Notes: generated from the letters alone by a model not told the origin. A DNA stretch of 64,000 bases from Burkholderia sp. OK233 (GCF_900230185.1 NZ_OCSR01000001.1:3720001-3784000); one strand, 5' to 3'; numbered from the stretch's first letter, positions 35,074-44,198 are shown. Program-made: numbers and translations.

Positions 35074-36474
35074 ATGCCACACGTACTGATTGTCGATGAC
35101 GATGCCGGTACCCGCGAGGCGCTTTCCGCCATCATCGGGGAAGACGGTTTGACTACCGCCACCGCGGGCGATTTGCGCGAAGCGCGCATTCAACTGGTCC
35201 GGCAGATGCCGGACGTCGTCTTTACCGACCTGAAGCTGCCCGACGGCAGTGGAGTCGATCTGTTCGAAGACCTCGATCCGCGCTCCGGCGTGGAGGTGAT
35301 CGTGATTACCGGCCACGCCACGGTGGAGTCGGCGGTCAACGCGTTGAAGATGGGCGCCACCGACTACCTGGTGAAGCCGATCAACATGCAGCGCGTGAAG
35401 GCGATCCTCTCGCGCCTGCCGCGCGCCGGCGACCTGAAGGCGGAAATCGGCACGTTGCGCGGCGAGTTGCGCCGCATGGGCCGCTTCGGTTTGATGCTCG
35501 GCAATTCGCCGGCAATGCAGGAGGTTTACGACCAGATCGGCCGCGTTGCGCCGACGGCGGCCTCCGTCATGCTGGTGGGCGAGTCAGGCACCGGCAAGGA
35601 AGTCGCCGCCCAGACGCTGCACCAGCTCAGCTTGCGCCGTAAGCATGCGTTCCTCGCGGTGAACTGCGGTGCGATCTCGCCGAACCTGATCGAATCGGAA
35701 ATGTTCGGCCACGAGCGCGGTTCGTTCACCGGCGCGGATCGTCAGCACAAAGGCTATTTCGAACGCGCGAACGGCGGCACGCTGTTCCTCGATGAAATCA
35801 CCGAAATGCCGATCGAGTTGCAGGTGAAGTTGCTGCGCGTGTTGGAAACGGGCATGTTCATGCGGGTTGGCACGACCAAGGAAATCGAAACGGATGTGCG
35901 CCTGATTGCGGCGACTAATCGGGATCCTGAACAGGCGGTGCTGGAAGGCAAGTTGCGGCTCGATTTGTATCACCGCCTGAACGTGTTTCCGATCAGTCTG
36001 CCGCCGCTGCGCGACCGGGGTAAGGACGTTGATTTGCTTGCGCAGGCGTTTCTTGACGAACTCAACGAGCGGCACAGCACGAAGAAGCATTTTCCGGCTG
36101 CCGTGAAAGATATGTTGATGTCATATCCGTGGCCGGGCAATGTGCGCGAGTTGAAGAACTATGTGCAGCGGGCGCACATTATGTCGGGTTCGGATTCGGA
36201 TAGTACGGCTACGGTGCCGTTGCAGATTACTTTGTCGAAGCCTGCTGTGGGTACGGCAATTACGATTCCGTTTGGCACTTCGCTTGCCGAAGCGGATCGG
36301 CAGTTGATTCTGGCTACGCTCGAGCAATGCGGTGGCGTTAAGACGCGGGCTGCTGAGATTCTTGGGATTAGTTTGAAGACGCTTTATAACCGGCTTGTTG
36401 AGTATGGGAATGATGCGCGGGATGAGGGGGATGTTGCTGATGAATCGCGAGTTGTCGGGGGCGCCGGCGCTTGA
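35074..36474 (+). CDS. Sigma-54 dependent response regulator (NtrC family)
   Basis: From ATG 35074 (MPHVLIVDDDAGTREALS), the protein has 466 residues. The receiver has phosphoacceptor Asp in VVFTDLKLPDGSG and Lys in YLVKPINMQ. The AAA+ core has Walker A GESGTGKE, GSFTGA and GTLFLDEITEM, and a Fis-type HTH ends the protein (RAAEILGISLKTLYNRLVEYG). No cognate kinase gene is adjacent. The 3' third of the gene shows a fall in GC and less biased codons. The activator at 32687-33748 shares its HTH, suggesting common targets. Confidence 0.93.
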   Translation: MPHVLIVDDDAGTREALSAIIGEDGLTTATAGDLREARIQLVRQMPDVVFTDLKLPDGSGVDLFEDLDPRSGVEVIVITGHATVESAVNALKMGATDYLVKPINMQRVKAILSRLPRAGDLKAEIGTLRGELRRMGRFGLMLGNSPAMQEVYDQIGRVAPTAASVMLVGESGTGKEVAAQTLHQLSLRRKHAFLAVNCGAISPNLIESEMFGHERGSFTGADRQHKGYFERANGGTLFLDEITEMPIELQVKLLRVLETGMFMRVGTTKEIETDVRLIAATNRDPEQAVLEGKLRLDLYHRLNVFPISLPPLRDRGKDVDLLAQAFLDELNERHSTKKHFPAAVKDMLMSYPWPGNVRELKNYVQRAHIMSGSDSDSTATVPLQITLSKPAVGTAITIPFGTSLAEADRQLILATLEQCGGVKTRAAEILGISLKTLYNRLVEYGNDARDEGDVADESRVVGGAGA

Positions 36475-36857
36475 GGTTTTTGCCTTTGGCGGTGCTTGTT
36501 TGTTCGTGCTTCTGGCTTTGGTGCCTTTCCTTGAATTGTTAGTGGTCTATTTGCGTTGCCCCTGTGCGGGGCGGCACCTACTTTTCTTTGCTTGCCGCAA
36601 AGAAAAGTAGGCAAAAGAAAGCGGCTCAAACCGCTCATGCTAAGTGGGCACCGTAGTTTGCTAGGGGTCGTGGTGCATCTGGAATCTGGGTTCGTGCACC
36701 TGCATGCGCCAGTGACAAGGGCGTCATTCTTCCGGCGGCGCTGCGCGCGCCGAAGCGTAGTTCATCGAACCATCCGCTGGTTTTCGCGCCTGCCTTTAAT
36801 TCGGCATACGCCTTGCTGCAGTCCAATGGAACGCAGGAAAAATCGAGGATAACCAAC
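36475..36857. other. Intergenic region with dispersed palindromic repeat
   Basis: No gene recognised. A 15-bp perfect inverted repeat lies at 36577-36611, and the remainder looks like degraded sequence of mixed composition. Confidence 0.4.
36577..36611. repeat. Palindromic repeat (CTTTTCTTTGC type)
   Basis: The arms CCTACTTTTCTTTGC and GCAAAGAAAAGTAGG are perfect complements around a 5-base loop. Very similar GC-poor hairpins recur between genes in Burkholderiaceae genomes; from this one window I see only one copy. It could act as a weak terminator for the regulator gene. Confidence 0.6.
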
Positions 36858-37082
36858 ATGCCGGAATACGCCGCCGCTATCGAGCTCCCCCTCCCGCAGC
36901 ACGCTCATCGTCCTGAGCCCAACGAGCCGCCGAATCCTAGTGAGCCCGACACCGTTCCAAGTCCGACTCCGGACCCCATCGAACCGGTTGCGCCGCCGAT
37001 CGGCGATCCGCCATCGCAGCCCACGCAAACGCCACAAGCCAGTCGGCGTCCGCCGTCGCGAGCCGCCAGCATGCAACTCTGA
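36858..37082 (+). CDS. Short proline-rich protein
   Basis: From ATG 36858, eight bases after GAGGA, a 74-residue product is read. It is dominated by Pro, Glu and Ser (PEPNEPPNPSEPDTVPSPTPDP) and likely disordered, with no signal peptide. Real translation is supported by the ribosome-binding site. The biased composition makes homology inference unreliable. Function unknown. Confidence 0.5.
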   Translation: MPEYAAAIELPLPQHAHRPEPNEPPNPSEPDTVPSPTPDPIEPVAPPIGDPPSQPTQTPQASRRPPSRAASMQL

Positions 37083-37235
37083 CACGTTCTGTGCGCTGCA
37101 CCACAGTCCAGCGCAGCGAATTTATGTACTTGTTACAAAGTCGGCGCATCTTTTACCGGCAATTTACCGTCGTGAACCCTACACTGAATTGACGCCGCTC
37201 TTAATGGCGGCGGGCTTCCCCCGGAGGCATCGATC

Positions 37236-37448
37236 ATGAGACACCCAGCACTGCGACGTTCGGCGCGCCACTCGAAGCGCGACTCCCGGCCAGGCAGCCA
37301 GAGCAGCCCGCCGGAGGAATCGCCGGACCCGGCCGCGCAGAATCGCGTCGCCCCCGATGCGCCGCCAGACGGCGAGCACAACCAAGGCGGCGTGCGTCGG
37401 GAAGGGCTGGAGTACCAGCGCGATCTCGGTTCGGAACAGGACGCCTGA
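37236..37448 (+). CDS. Short basic hydrophilic protein, hypothetical
   Basis: A 70-residue frame beginning MRHPALRRSARHSKRDS behind GGAGG. It is rich in Arg, Ser, Pro and Gln with no recognisable domain and probably unstructured. It lies 211 bases before otsA. The ribosome-binding site is its main support. Confidence 0.42.
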   Translation: MRHPALRRSARHSKRDSRPGSQSSPPEESPDPAAQNRVAPDAPPDGEHNQGGVRREGLEYQRDLGSEQDA

Positions 37449-37659
37449 GCCCGTCCGACGGCCGGTAAGAAGGGTTCCGGTTTCGTCACGCAAAGCAGAA
37501 AAAATTTCCTCGCGGTGCTCCGATGTCGCGCGTTTCTGCTCGTTTGTCACATTTACATACATTTTTATTTTCAGCATCTCATAAAACGGCACGCGACTTG
37601 CGTGCGCCTCTTTGGCACATATCCGTATGCAACGAAACAACTGACCAGGTGGAGCACCA

Positions 37660-39090
37660 ATGAGCAGACTGATCGTGGTATCGAATCGTGTGGCGCCGAC
37701 CCAGGAAGGCCGTCCCGCGGCAGGTGGCCTCGCGATCGGCGTGTTGGACGCGTTGAAGGAAACCGGCGGAGTCTGGTTCGGCTGGAGCGGTGAAACGGTA
37801 AGCGAGCCGTCCGCTCCGGTGATCGAAAAGCAGGGCAATGTGACGTACGCGACGGTGGGCCTCACCAAGCGCGACTATGACCAGTACTATCGCGGCTTTT
37901 CCAACGCGACACTGTGGCCGACGTTCCACTATCGCAACGACCTGTCGCGCTACGACCGCCAGGAATACGCGGGCTATCAGCGCGTCAACGCGACGCTCGC
38001 CAAGCAGCTCAAGGAGCTGCTCAAGCCCGATGACATCATCTGGGTGCACGACTATCATCTGTTGCCGTTCGCGCGCTGCCTGCGCGAACTCGGCGTGAAG
38101 AACCCCATCGGCTTCTTCCTGCATATTCCGTTTCCGGTTCCGGAAGTACTCCGTACGATTCCGCCGCACGAGGAATTGGTCAAGGCGATGTGCAGTTACG
38201 ACGTGGTCGGTTTCCAGACCGAGGCGGACCGCCAGTCGTTCGTCGACTTTATCGAGCGCGGCCAGCACGGCACCTCGAGCGAAGACGGCATGGTGCACGC
38301 CTACAACCGTTTCCTGAAAGTGGCCGCGTACCCGATCGGCATCTATCCGGACGCGATCGCCAAGGCCGCCGAGCAGTTCACCGACCGCAAGCCGGTGCGC
38401 AGCCTGCGTGACGGCATGCGCGGGCGCAAGCTGATCATGAGCGTCGACCGGCTCGATTATTCGAAGGGTCTGGTGGAGCGCTTTCAGGCATTTGAACGGC
38501 TGCTGCTGAATGCGCCCGGGTGGCACGGACGCGTATCGCTGGTGCAGATCGCGCCGCCGACACGCGCGGATGTGCAGACGTACCAGCGTATTCGTCAGAC
38601 GCTGGAGGGCGAAGCCGGTCGCATCAATGGCCGTTTCGCACAACTCGACTGGACGCCGATTCTGTACCTGAACCGCAAGTACGAGCGCAATCTGCTGATG
38701 GCGCTGTTCCGTCAATCGCAGGTCGGCTACGTGACGCCGCTGCGTGACGGGATGAACCTGGTCGCGAAGGAGTACGTCGCATCGCAGGATCCGGCCGATC
38801 CGGGCGTACTCGTGTTGTCGCAATTTGCCGGTGCGGCCGAGCAACTGCCGGGGGCGCTGGTCGTCAATCCGTTCGATCTGTCACAGATGGCCGAGGCGCT
38901 GGAGCGTGCACTGTCGATGCCGCTCGCCGAGCGTCAGGCGCGTCATGCCGACATGATGGCGCCGATGCGCGAGAACAATCTGTCGGTCTGGCGCGATACG
39001 TTCCTGGGCGATCTGCGCAACGTTGCGACTGCCTCTTCGGTGACGGCCAAAGCGGTAAAGCTCGCTGACGTGACGGCATCGTCGTCGTAG
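37660..39090 (+). CDS. otsA: Trehalose-6-phosphate synthase (GT20)
   Basis: The 476-residue enzyme transfers glucose from UDP-glucose to glucose-6-phosphate. Family landmarks are the N-terminal RLIVVSNRVAP with the GGLAIGVLDAL loop, the substrate region WVHDYHLLPFARCLRE, the Arg/Lys pair in RLDYSKGL and the nucleotide-sugar site LRDGMNLVAKEYVASQ. The start follows AGGTGG. No otsB (phosphatase) gene is adjacent in the window, so the phosphatase must be elsewhere. Trehalose made by this route protects against osmotic and desiccation stress. Confidence 0.96.
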   Translation: MSRLIVVSNRVAPTQEGRPAAGGLAIGVLDALKETGGVWFGWSGETVSEPSAPVIEKQGNVTYATVGLTKRDYDQYYRGFSNATLWPTFHYRNDLSRYDRQEYAGYQRVNATLAKQLKELLKPDDIIWVHDYHLLPFARCLRELGVKNPIGFFLHIPFPVPEVLRTIPPHEELVKAMCSYDVVGFQTEADRQSFVDFIERGQHGTSSEDGMVHAYNRFLKVAAYPIGIYPDAIAKAAEQFTDRKPVRSLRDGMRGRKLIMSVDRLDYSKGLVERFQAFERLLLNAPGWHGRVSLVQIAPPTRADVQTYQRIRQTLEGEAGRINGRFAQLDWTPILYLNRKYERNLLMALFRQSQVGYVTPLRDGMNLVAKEYVASQDPADPGVLVLSQFAGAAEQLPGALVVNPFDLSQMAEALERALSMPLAERQARHADMMAPMRENNLSVWRDTFLGDLRNVATASSVTAKAVKLADVTASSS

Positions 39091-39135
39091 TCGTATCAAC
39101 GGCGGCGCGGAGCCTTCAGGAACCGCGCGTGCTGG

Positions 39136-40578
39136 TCACGTCGAACTGTTTACCACGCGCAACATGCTGATCACGGCGGCGACGGCTGAAAAGCAGGCTG
39201 CCACATACAGCACGACAGTCGGGCCACTTTGCGGTGCGATGCCGAAGATCAGCGCGACCAGCGCCGCGCCGAGGGTCTGTCCGGTCAGGCGTGCGGTGCC
39301 GAGCATCCCGCTCGCGCCGCCGCTGCGCTCACGTGGCGCGGCGGACAACATGGTCCGATTGTTCGGCGACTGGAAGATCCCGAAGCCCGCGCCGCACAGC
39401 GCCATGCGCCACGCGATCTGCATGGGCTCGGGATGCGCGCCGAGGGTGGCGAGCAGCAGCAGGCCCACTGTCATCGCAACGAGTCCGACGCCGCCTAGCC
39501 AGCCGGACGACACCTTGTCCGACAGCACGCCGGCAATCGGCGCGGCGATGATGATCACCGCCGGCCACGGCGTCATCAGCAAACCGGTTTCTACCTGCGA
39601 CAAACCCAGCGTGTCCTGCAACAGAAACGGCAACGACACGAACGCCAGCATCTGCGCGCAGAACGAACACACCGAGGTGCCGATCGACAGGGCGAACACC
39701 GGAATCCTCAGTAAATCGATCGGCAGCAGGGGCGCGGGTTGAGTCAACTGACGGCGCACGAAGAAGTAGCCGATCACAACCGCAACGAGCGCCTCAGCGA
39801 CGACCCAGCCGATGTGCTCGCCGTGACCGAGACCGTCAATCGCAAAGATCAGCAGGCCGAACACGAACGCGTTCATCACCGCGCTCAGATAGTCGTACGG
39901 AGACTCGTGGCCGGGATTCATCGGCAGCGCCTTGAAGCCACCGACAATCGCCGCGATCCCGATCGGCACATTGATCGCGAACAGCCACGGCCACGAGGCG
40001 ACGGCGAGCACGCCGGAGGCGACCGTCGGGCCGACCGCGGACGACACCGCAACGACCATCGCGTTGATCGCAACGCCGCGTCCAAGCTGCGTGGGCGGAT
40101 AGATCATGCGCACGAGCGCCGTGTTCACGCTCATGACGCCCGCTGCGCCGAAGCCTTGGACCACCCGGGCGAGTGCGAGCGTCGGCAGCGAGGTGGACAA
40201 CGCGCACCCGAACGACGCCACCGTGAACAGGATCAGCCCGGCCAGGTAGATACGCCGGTAGCCGATGCGATCGCCTAGCGACGCAAGCGGCAGCAGTGAA
40301 ATGGTGATGGCAAGCTGGTAAGCGTTGACGACCCAGATCGAGCCGGCCGCGCTTGCGTGCAGATTGCGCGCGATGGTCGGCAGCGCCACGTTGGCGATCG
40401 CGCTGTCGAGCACCGCCAGCGTGAGGGCGAGGGCGATAACCAGCATCGCCCAGTAGCGTTGCGGAATCGGCAAGCCTTGTTCGGTGCTGTCCGCGAACGG
40501 TGTGCCGGCGGTGAGTGGAGCGGCGCGGGCGGCATCGGCCGGCATCGAGCCGTCCTTGCGCGATGGTTGTGCTTGCAT
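39136..40578 (-). CDS. MFS transporter, DHA2 (14-helix) drug exporter type
   Basis: The 480-residue protein has about 14 hydrophobic helices. Motif A-like residues are LGDRIGYRRIYL, and the helix-1 aspartate lies in ALTLAVLDSAIANVALPTIA, typical of EmrB/QacA-type proton antiporters. A cytoplasmic N-terminus of about 40 residues is present. No membrane-fusion partner gene is adjacent. Substrates are likely lipophilic compounds, but specificity is not readable. No regulator gene is next to it. Confidence 0.92.
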   Translation of the reverse strand: MQAQPSRKDGSMPADAARAAPLTAGTPFADSTEQGLPIPQRYWAMLVIALALTLAVLDSAIANVALPTIARNLHASAAGSIWVVNAYQLAITISLLPLASLGDRIGYRRIYLAGLILFTVASFGCALSTSLPTLALARVVQGFGAAGVMSVNTALVRMIYPPTQLGRGVAINAMVVAVSSAVGPTVASGVLAVASWPWLFAINVPIGIAAIVGGFKALPMNPGHESPYDYLSAVMNAFVFGLLIFAIDGLGHGEHIGWVVAEALVAVVIGYFFVRRQLTQPAPLLPIDLLRIPVFALSIGTSVCSFCAQMLAFVSLPFLLQDTLGLSQVETGLLMTPWPAVIIIAAPIAGVLSDKVSSGWLGGVGLVAMTVGLLLLATLGAHPEPMQIAWRMALCGAGFGIFQSPNNRTMLSAAPRERSGGASGMLGTARLTGQTLGAALVALIFGIAPQSGPTVVLYVAACFSAVAAVISMLRVVNSST

Positions 40579-40716
40579 CGTTCTTTTGATTTGGAATGGG
40601 GCGGCGCATCGGTCCTACGATGAGCCACGCGCGCTGCGTGCCGCCCTGGACAGGCAGGATGGCATGCAGCGACGATGCCGGCACTGTGACAGCGTACCGG
40701 CATCGCGTCTCACGCG

Positions 40717-41220
40717 TTATTTGAGTTCGTACAGACCGGTGTGGGTGGTCGAGTCGAGTTCGTTCAGATGCGTCATGAAGCGCGCGACCGCGTTGGTGGT
40801 CTCCGCATTGATCGGCAGATGCGGCACCTTCAGCGCATGCAGGCGGAAGATGTAGCGATGCGTCTTGTCGCCGCGCGGCGGCGCGGCGCCACCGAAGCCG
40901 ACCGTGCCGTAATCGTTGCGCAATTGCAGCGCGCCTTGCGGTAGCAGCGAGCCATCGGTTTTGCCGGCGTTGCGCGGCAGCGATCGGGCATCCGCCGGAA
41001 TGTTGACGACGACCCAGTGCCAGAAGCCGCTGCCGGTAGGCGCGTCCGGATCGTGAACGGTGAGTGCGAAGCTTTGGGTATCGGCCGGCGGCGCATCCCA
41101 CTGCAACGCGGGAGAAATGTTCTCGCCGTCTACGCCGAAGGCCTTGTCGTGGTATTCGTGGGCTTTCGGCATAAAGCCGTTGGTGGGGAAATCGTCGGAC
41201 CAGAGACGGAAATCAGCCAT
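40717..41220 (-). CDS. YbhB/YbcL-type PEBP (Raf kinase inhibitor-like) protein
   Basis: The 167-residue protein carries the bacterial PEBP core: ENISPALQWDAPPADTQSFALTVHDPDAP, then FWHWVVVNIPAD, and GFGGAAPPRGDKTHRYIFRLHAL near the anion-binding pocket. No signal peptide is present, so it is cytoplasmic. The physiological role in bacteria is unclear; ligand binding to phosphate-containing groups is likely from the family. Confidence 0.93.
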   Translation of the reverse strand: MADFRLWSDDFPTNGFMPKAHEYHDKAFGVDGENISPALQWDAPPADTQSFALTVHDPDAPTGSGFWHWVVVNIPADARSLPRNAGKTDGSLLPQGALQLRNDYGTVGFGGAAPPRGDKTHRYIFRLHALKVPHLPINAETTNAVARFMTHLNELDSTTHTGLYELK

Positions 41221-41416
41221 CGTGTGCCTCCCTTCTTGAGTGGTTCTGGGATGGTCGGAGCGTGCTCTTTTTGCTACCGGCTTGCCATTGAACTGCCGGC
41301 CAGTTGCTGCCTGATTTCTGCAGCATCGGCACGCAAAAAATGCCCCGAGCTAGCTAATCGAGTGTATCACCAGCGGCTCCGGAGTTCCCTCCAACCAGGC
41401 AGGCTACAAGCAGCTT

Positions 41417-41863
41417 TCAGCCGCGTTCCTCGAAGCTCGGCGCGTCGCTCTTCAGCCACTCGACGAGCCGCTGCAATACGCCCTCGATATCGCGATTCGC
41501 ACCACGCAAAGCGCATTCCCATACCACCCCGACGCGCCAGCCGCTGGCGAGCAGCGCCGCGCGAACCTTGTCGTCATTGCTGCGATTGCGGCCGATCTTG
41601 TCGCGCCAGAACTCGGGCCGGGTTTGCGGCCATTTGAACAGATGGCAATCGTGACCGTGCCAGAAACAGCCGTGCACCAGCACGACGGCGCGATAGCGCG
41701 GCAGCACGATATCCGGCCGGCCTGGCAGGTCGCGCGCGTCTAAACGGAAACGAAAGCCCCGGCCATGCAGCAGGCTGCGGATCAGGATTTCCGGTTTCGT
41801 ATTGCGGCCGCGAATGCCGGACATCATCCGGCTACGCGTTGCGCTGTCGACGATATCGACCAT
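41417..41863 (-). CDS. vsr: Very short patch repair (Vsr) mismatch endonuclease
   Basis: The 148 residues match Vsr. They include SRMMSGIRGRNTKPE, the catalytic Asp51 in GRPDIVLP and His69 in VHGCFWHGHDC (same numbering as E. coli), and FWRDKIGRNRSNDDKV. The enzyme nicks at T:G mismatches left when 5-methylcytosine deaminates in the methylase target. It lies 30 bases downstream of a cytosine-5 methyltransferase gene on the same strand, the usual functional pairing. Confidence 0.94.
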   Translation of the reverse strand: MVDIVDSATRSRMMSGIRGRNTKPEILIRSLLHGRGFRFRLDARDLPGRPDIVLPRYRAVVLVHGCFWHGHDCHLFKWPQTRPEFWRDKIGRNRSNDDKVRAALLASGWRVGVVWECALRGANRDIEGVLQRLVEWLKSDAPSFEERG

Positions 41864-41893
41864 TGTTAGCGTCTGGGTGGCGGATCGCGCCGC

Positions 41894-43177
41894 TCAGGAA
41901 TAGAGCGAAAGGGCTTGCTTCGAACCATTGTGCGTCTCCTCGGCGAGCAGGGTTTGCACATGCGGCAGCATGATGCGCGCCACTTCGCGCATCACCGGCA
42001 TGACGACGCTGTTGCCGAACTGCCGGTAAGCCTGCGTGTCGCTGACCGGAATCCTGAAGGTATCGGGAAAGCCCATCAGCCGTGCACATTCACGCGGCGT
42101 GAGGCGCCGCGGCCGCAACTGCTCGCCTTGATAGACCAGGATCTCCGAGCCGTCCTTGTGATAACGCGCGGAGAGTGTGCGCGTGACGCTGTCGGGATAA
42201 GCCATGCCGAAGCCGAAACCATTGCCCGCCGCGCGATGCTTCGCCGCGTAGTTTTGCAGATAGGTCCAGAGATTCGGGGTGAGCGTGTACTTCGGTTGCA
42301 CGCGTTTGCTCGCGTGGTCGAAGAAGCGATCGTGGTCCCACGGCAGCACCGGTTCGCTGCCGTCCGTGCGATGCAGGATCGAACCAAGGCGCGGGCCGCT
42401 TTCCGGTAGACGCAGATCGTCCCAGGAAAACGACGTCTTGCCGCGAAAGCCGACGATGATGATGCGCTCCCGGTGCTGTGGCGTGAAATGCTGGCCGTCG
42501 ACCACACGGTAGTGCACTTCGTAGCCGAGTTCGTCGCGCAGGGTTTGCAGGATCACGTCGAAGGTGCGGCCTTTGTCGTGCGAGAGCAGATTCTTCACGT
42601 TCTCGAGCAGGAATGCGGCGGGGCGCTTTGCCGCGATGATCCGCGCGACGTCGAAAAACAGCGTGCCCTGCGTCGTGCATTCGAAGCCGTGCGGGCGGCC
42701 CAGCGCGTTTTTCTTGCTGACGCCGGCAATCGAGAACGGCTGGCACGGAAAGCCGCCGAGCAGAACGTCGTGGCTCGGCACTTCTTCGGCGGGAAAGGAG
42801 ACGATGTCGCCGATCAGCGAATGGTCGCCGCCGGCGGGGTAGTTCTCGCGATAGGTCTTGGTGGAGAAATCGTTCCACTCGCTCGTGAAGACGCAGTCGC
42901 CGCCGTGCGCCTCGAAACCCATGCGAATGCCGCCGATGCCGGCAAACAGATCGATGAAGCGGAATTGGGCGTCGCCGGTGGCCGCGCCGGCCTTCGTCCG
43001 GCCGCTGCTGTGCAGCAGATCGCGCAAGGCCGGTTCGAGCATCGACGGACACGGTGTTTCGCCTTTTTCCCAGCGACGTACCGTCTTGATGTCCTTACCG
43101 ACGTGCGCGGCGATTTCGCGTTGAGTGAAGCGGGCGCGCGCCTGTCTGAGCAGGTCGAGCGGTGCGGCGAGGGTCAC
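41894..43177 (-). CDS. dcm: DNA (cytosine-5) methyltransferase
   Basis: The 427-residue enzyme has an N-terminal helix-turn-helix (FTQREIAAHVGKDIKTVRRWEKGE), then motif I FIDLFAGIGGIRMGFE, catalytic motif IV GGFPCQPFS (Cys145), motif VI LLENVKNL and motif VIII QHRERIIIVGF. The C-terminal motif IX/X region contains RECARLMGFPDTF and YRQFGNSVVMPV. The architecture is that of E. coli Dcm with Vsr. No restriction endonuclease gene is near, so it appears to be a solitary methylase. The target sequence is not readable; CCWGG is the analogy with Dcm. Confidence 0.93.
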   Translation of the reverse strand: MTLAAPLDLLRQARARFTQREIAAHVGKDIKTVRRWEKGETPCPSMLEPALRDLLHSSGRTKAGAATGDAQFRFIDLFAGIGGIRMGFEAHGGDCVFTSEWNDFSTKTYRENYPAGGDHSLIGDIVSFPAEEVPSHDVLLGGFPCQPFSIAGVSKKNALGRPHGFECTTQGTLFFDVARIIAAKRPAAFLLENVKNLLSHDKGRTFDVILQTLRDELGYEVHYRVVDGQHFTPQHRERIIIVGFRGKTSFSWDDLRLPESGPRLGSILHRTDGSEPVLPWDHDRFFDHASKRVQPKYTLTPNLWTYLQNYAAKHRAAGNGFGFGMAYPDSVTRTLSARYHKDGSEILVYQGEQLRPRRLTPRECARLMGFPDTFRIPVSDTQAYRQFGNSVVMPVMREVARIMLPHVQTLLAEETHNGSKQALSLYS

Positions 43178-43360
43178 GGATGTCCTTGCTGGGAATTTTT
43201 GCGGACATTATGACCTAAGGTCGTCCCTTTTTCCTATTTTCACTGAGTGTGAGCAGAAAATTTCCGGTCGCACGAACACTGTTTTTGCCTAAATGCGAAT
43301 GTCACAGTTGGACGTGTAGGCTTACAGCGTGACGCGAAATCCCTGCGTTGCGACGTGTTC

Positions 43361-43390
43361 AGGCCGCGACAGGGTTCGCGGCCTTTTTTT
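43361..43390 (+). terminator. Strong Rho-independent terminator with no upstream plus-strand gene
   Basis: AGGCCGCGA pairs with TCGCGGCCT over a 6-base loop, followed by seven T. The only genes around it lie on the minus strand and end or start away from it. Transcription to be stopped here would have to begin in 43180-43360, suggesting a small RNA. Confidence 0.75.
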
Positions 43391-43453
43391 AGCTGGGAAG
43401 AGTAGGGCTGACCGGCGCGGAAGAGCGGCCATCAAGACTTGCAGCGCGTCACA

Positions 43454-43777
43454 TCAGATATGACGGCCGGCGGCGAGATTTAGCGGCTGGAACGGGGCGG
43501 CGGTTGCAGCGGCCGGCGCATTCCACACTGGCAGGGGTTCCGCTTCGAACTGGTCGAGCTGCAGCAGGAGGCTGTCGACTACGCACAGTTGCCCGCGGGA
43601 CAGATTGCCGGTGTCGAGCAATTGGTACAGCCGCTTGCGCCAGTAGGTAACTGGCAGAATCGGTCCACCCAGATCGCCTTGTAAAGACGGCCGCATCACG
43701 CGCCCAATATGCGCGATATCCTGGTCGACCAGCGCCGCCTGGGATGACCCCGTCAGCGTAATGAGTGTCCGTTCCAT
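43454..43777 (-). CDS. Small conserved-type protein of unknown function
   Basis: The 107-residue product (MERTLITLTGSSQAALVDQDIAHIGRVMRP) has a folded-looking body with helices (TYWRKRLYQLLDTGNLSRGQLCVVDSLLLQLDQFE) and an Ala/Pro-rich end. No signal peptide or membrane span. GGAGGGGC precedes its ATG. I know of no assigned function. It stands alone between the methylase and the CsbD gene. Confidence 0.65.
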   Translation of the reverse strand: MERTLITLTGSSQAALVDQDIAHIGRVMRPSLQGDLGGPILPVTYWRKRLYQLLDTGNLSRGQLCVVDSLLLQLDQFEAEPLPVWNAPAAATAAPFQPLNLAAGRHI

Positions 43778-43954
43778 AGCCCCTCCATGGCACCTTTACG
43801 GCAGGCCACGGCGGGACTTTAGTGCTTTTTTGAAATATTTTTCGCGGCTGGCTTCATTGGGCAAAACGGGCTGGCGGCCGGCGCGGGCACACCCGTTGCT
43901 GAATCGGGATACTGGCGTAATGACGCGCCGGCATTCCAGATATCGGAGCCGAAC

Positions 43955-44146
43955 ATGAACAAGGACCAGGTAAAGGGCGTAGGCGAGCAGATCAAGGGGA
44001 AGGTCAACGAAGCCGTCGGCAAGGCCACCAACAACCCGGGTAAGGAGCTTAAAGGCGACCTTCAGCAAGGCGCCGGCAAGGTGCAAAAGGCCTATGGCGA
44101 CGCGAAGGAAGACGCCAAGGACAATGCAAAGCGCAACGCGCCGTAA
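43955..44146 (+). CDS. CsbD-family stress protein
   Basis: The 63-residue protein begins MNKDQVKGVGEQIKGKVNEA and continues with the CsbD pattern (GKATNNPGKELKGDLQQGAGKVQKAYGDAKED). It is a small, highly charged, Lys/Gly-rich helical protein. Family members are induced by general stress and in stationary phase; the mechanism is unknown. A terminator follows at once, so it is monocistronic. Confidence 0.92.
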   Translation: MNKDQVKGVGEQIKGKVNEAVGKATNNPGKELKGDLQQGAGKVQKAYGDAKEDAKDNAKRNAP

Positions 44147-44173
44147 TTCGGTTCGCGGTATCGTTTTACGGGG

Positions 44174-44198
44174 AAAAGGCGCTTCGGCGCCTTTTTTT
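44174..44198 (+). terminator. Terminator of the CsbD gene
   Basis: AAGGCGC and GCGCCTT form a stem over a TTCG tetraloop, followed by seven T. Confidence 0.88.

Noticed and set aside
39836..41101. Minus-strand open frame of 421 codons
   Set aside because: Runs out of frame across the MFS gene and the PEBP gene; Arg-rich without motifs.
42090..43052. Minus-strand open frame of 320 codons
   Set aside because: Shadow of the cytosine methyltransferase gene, which has all catalytic motifs.
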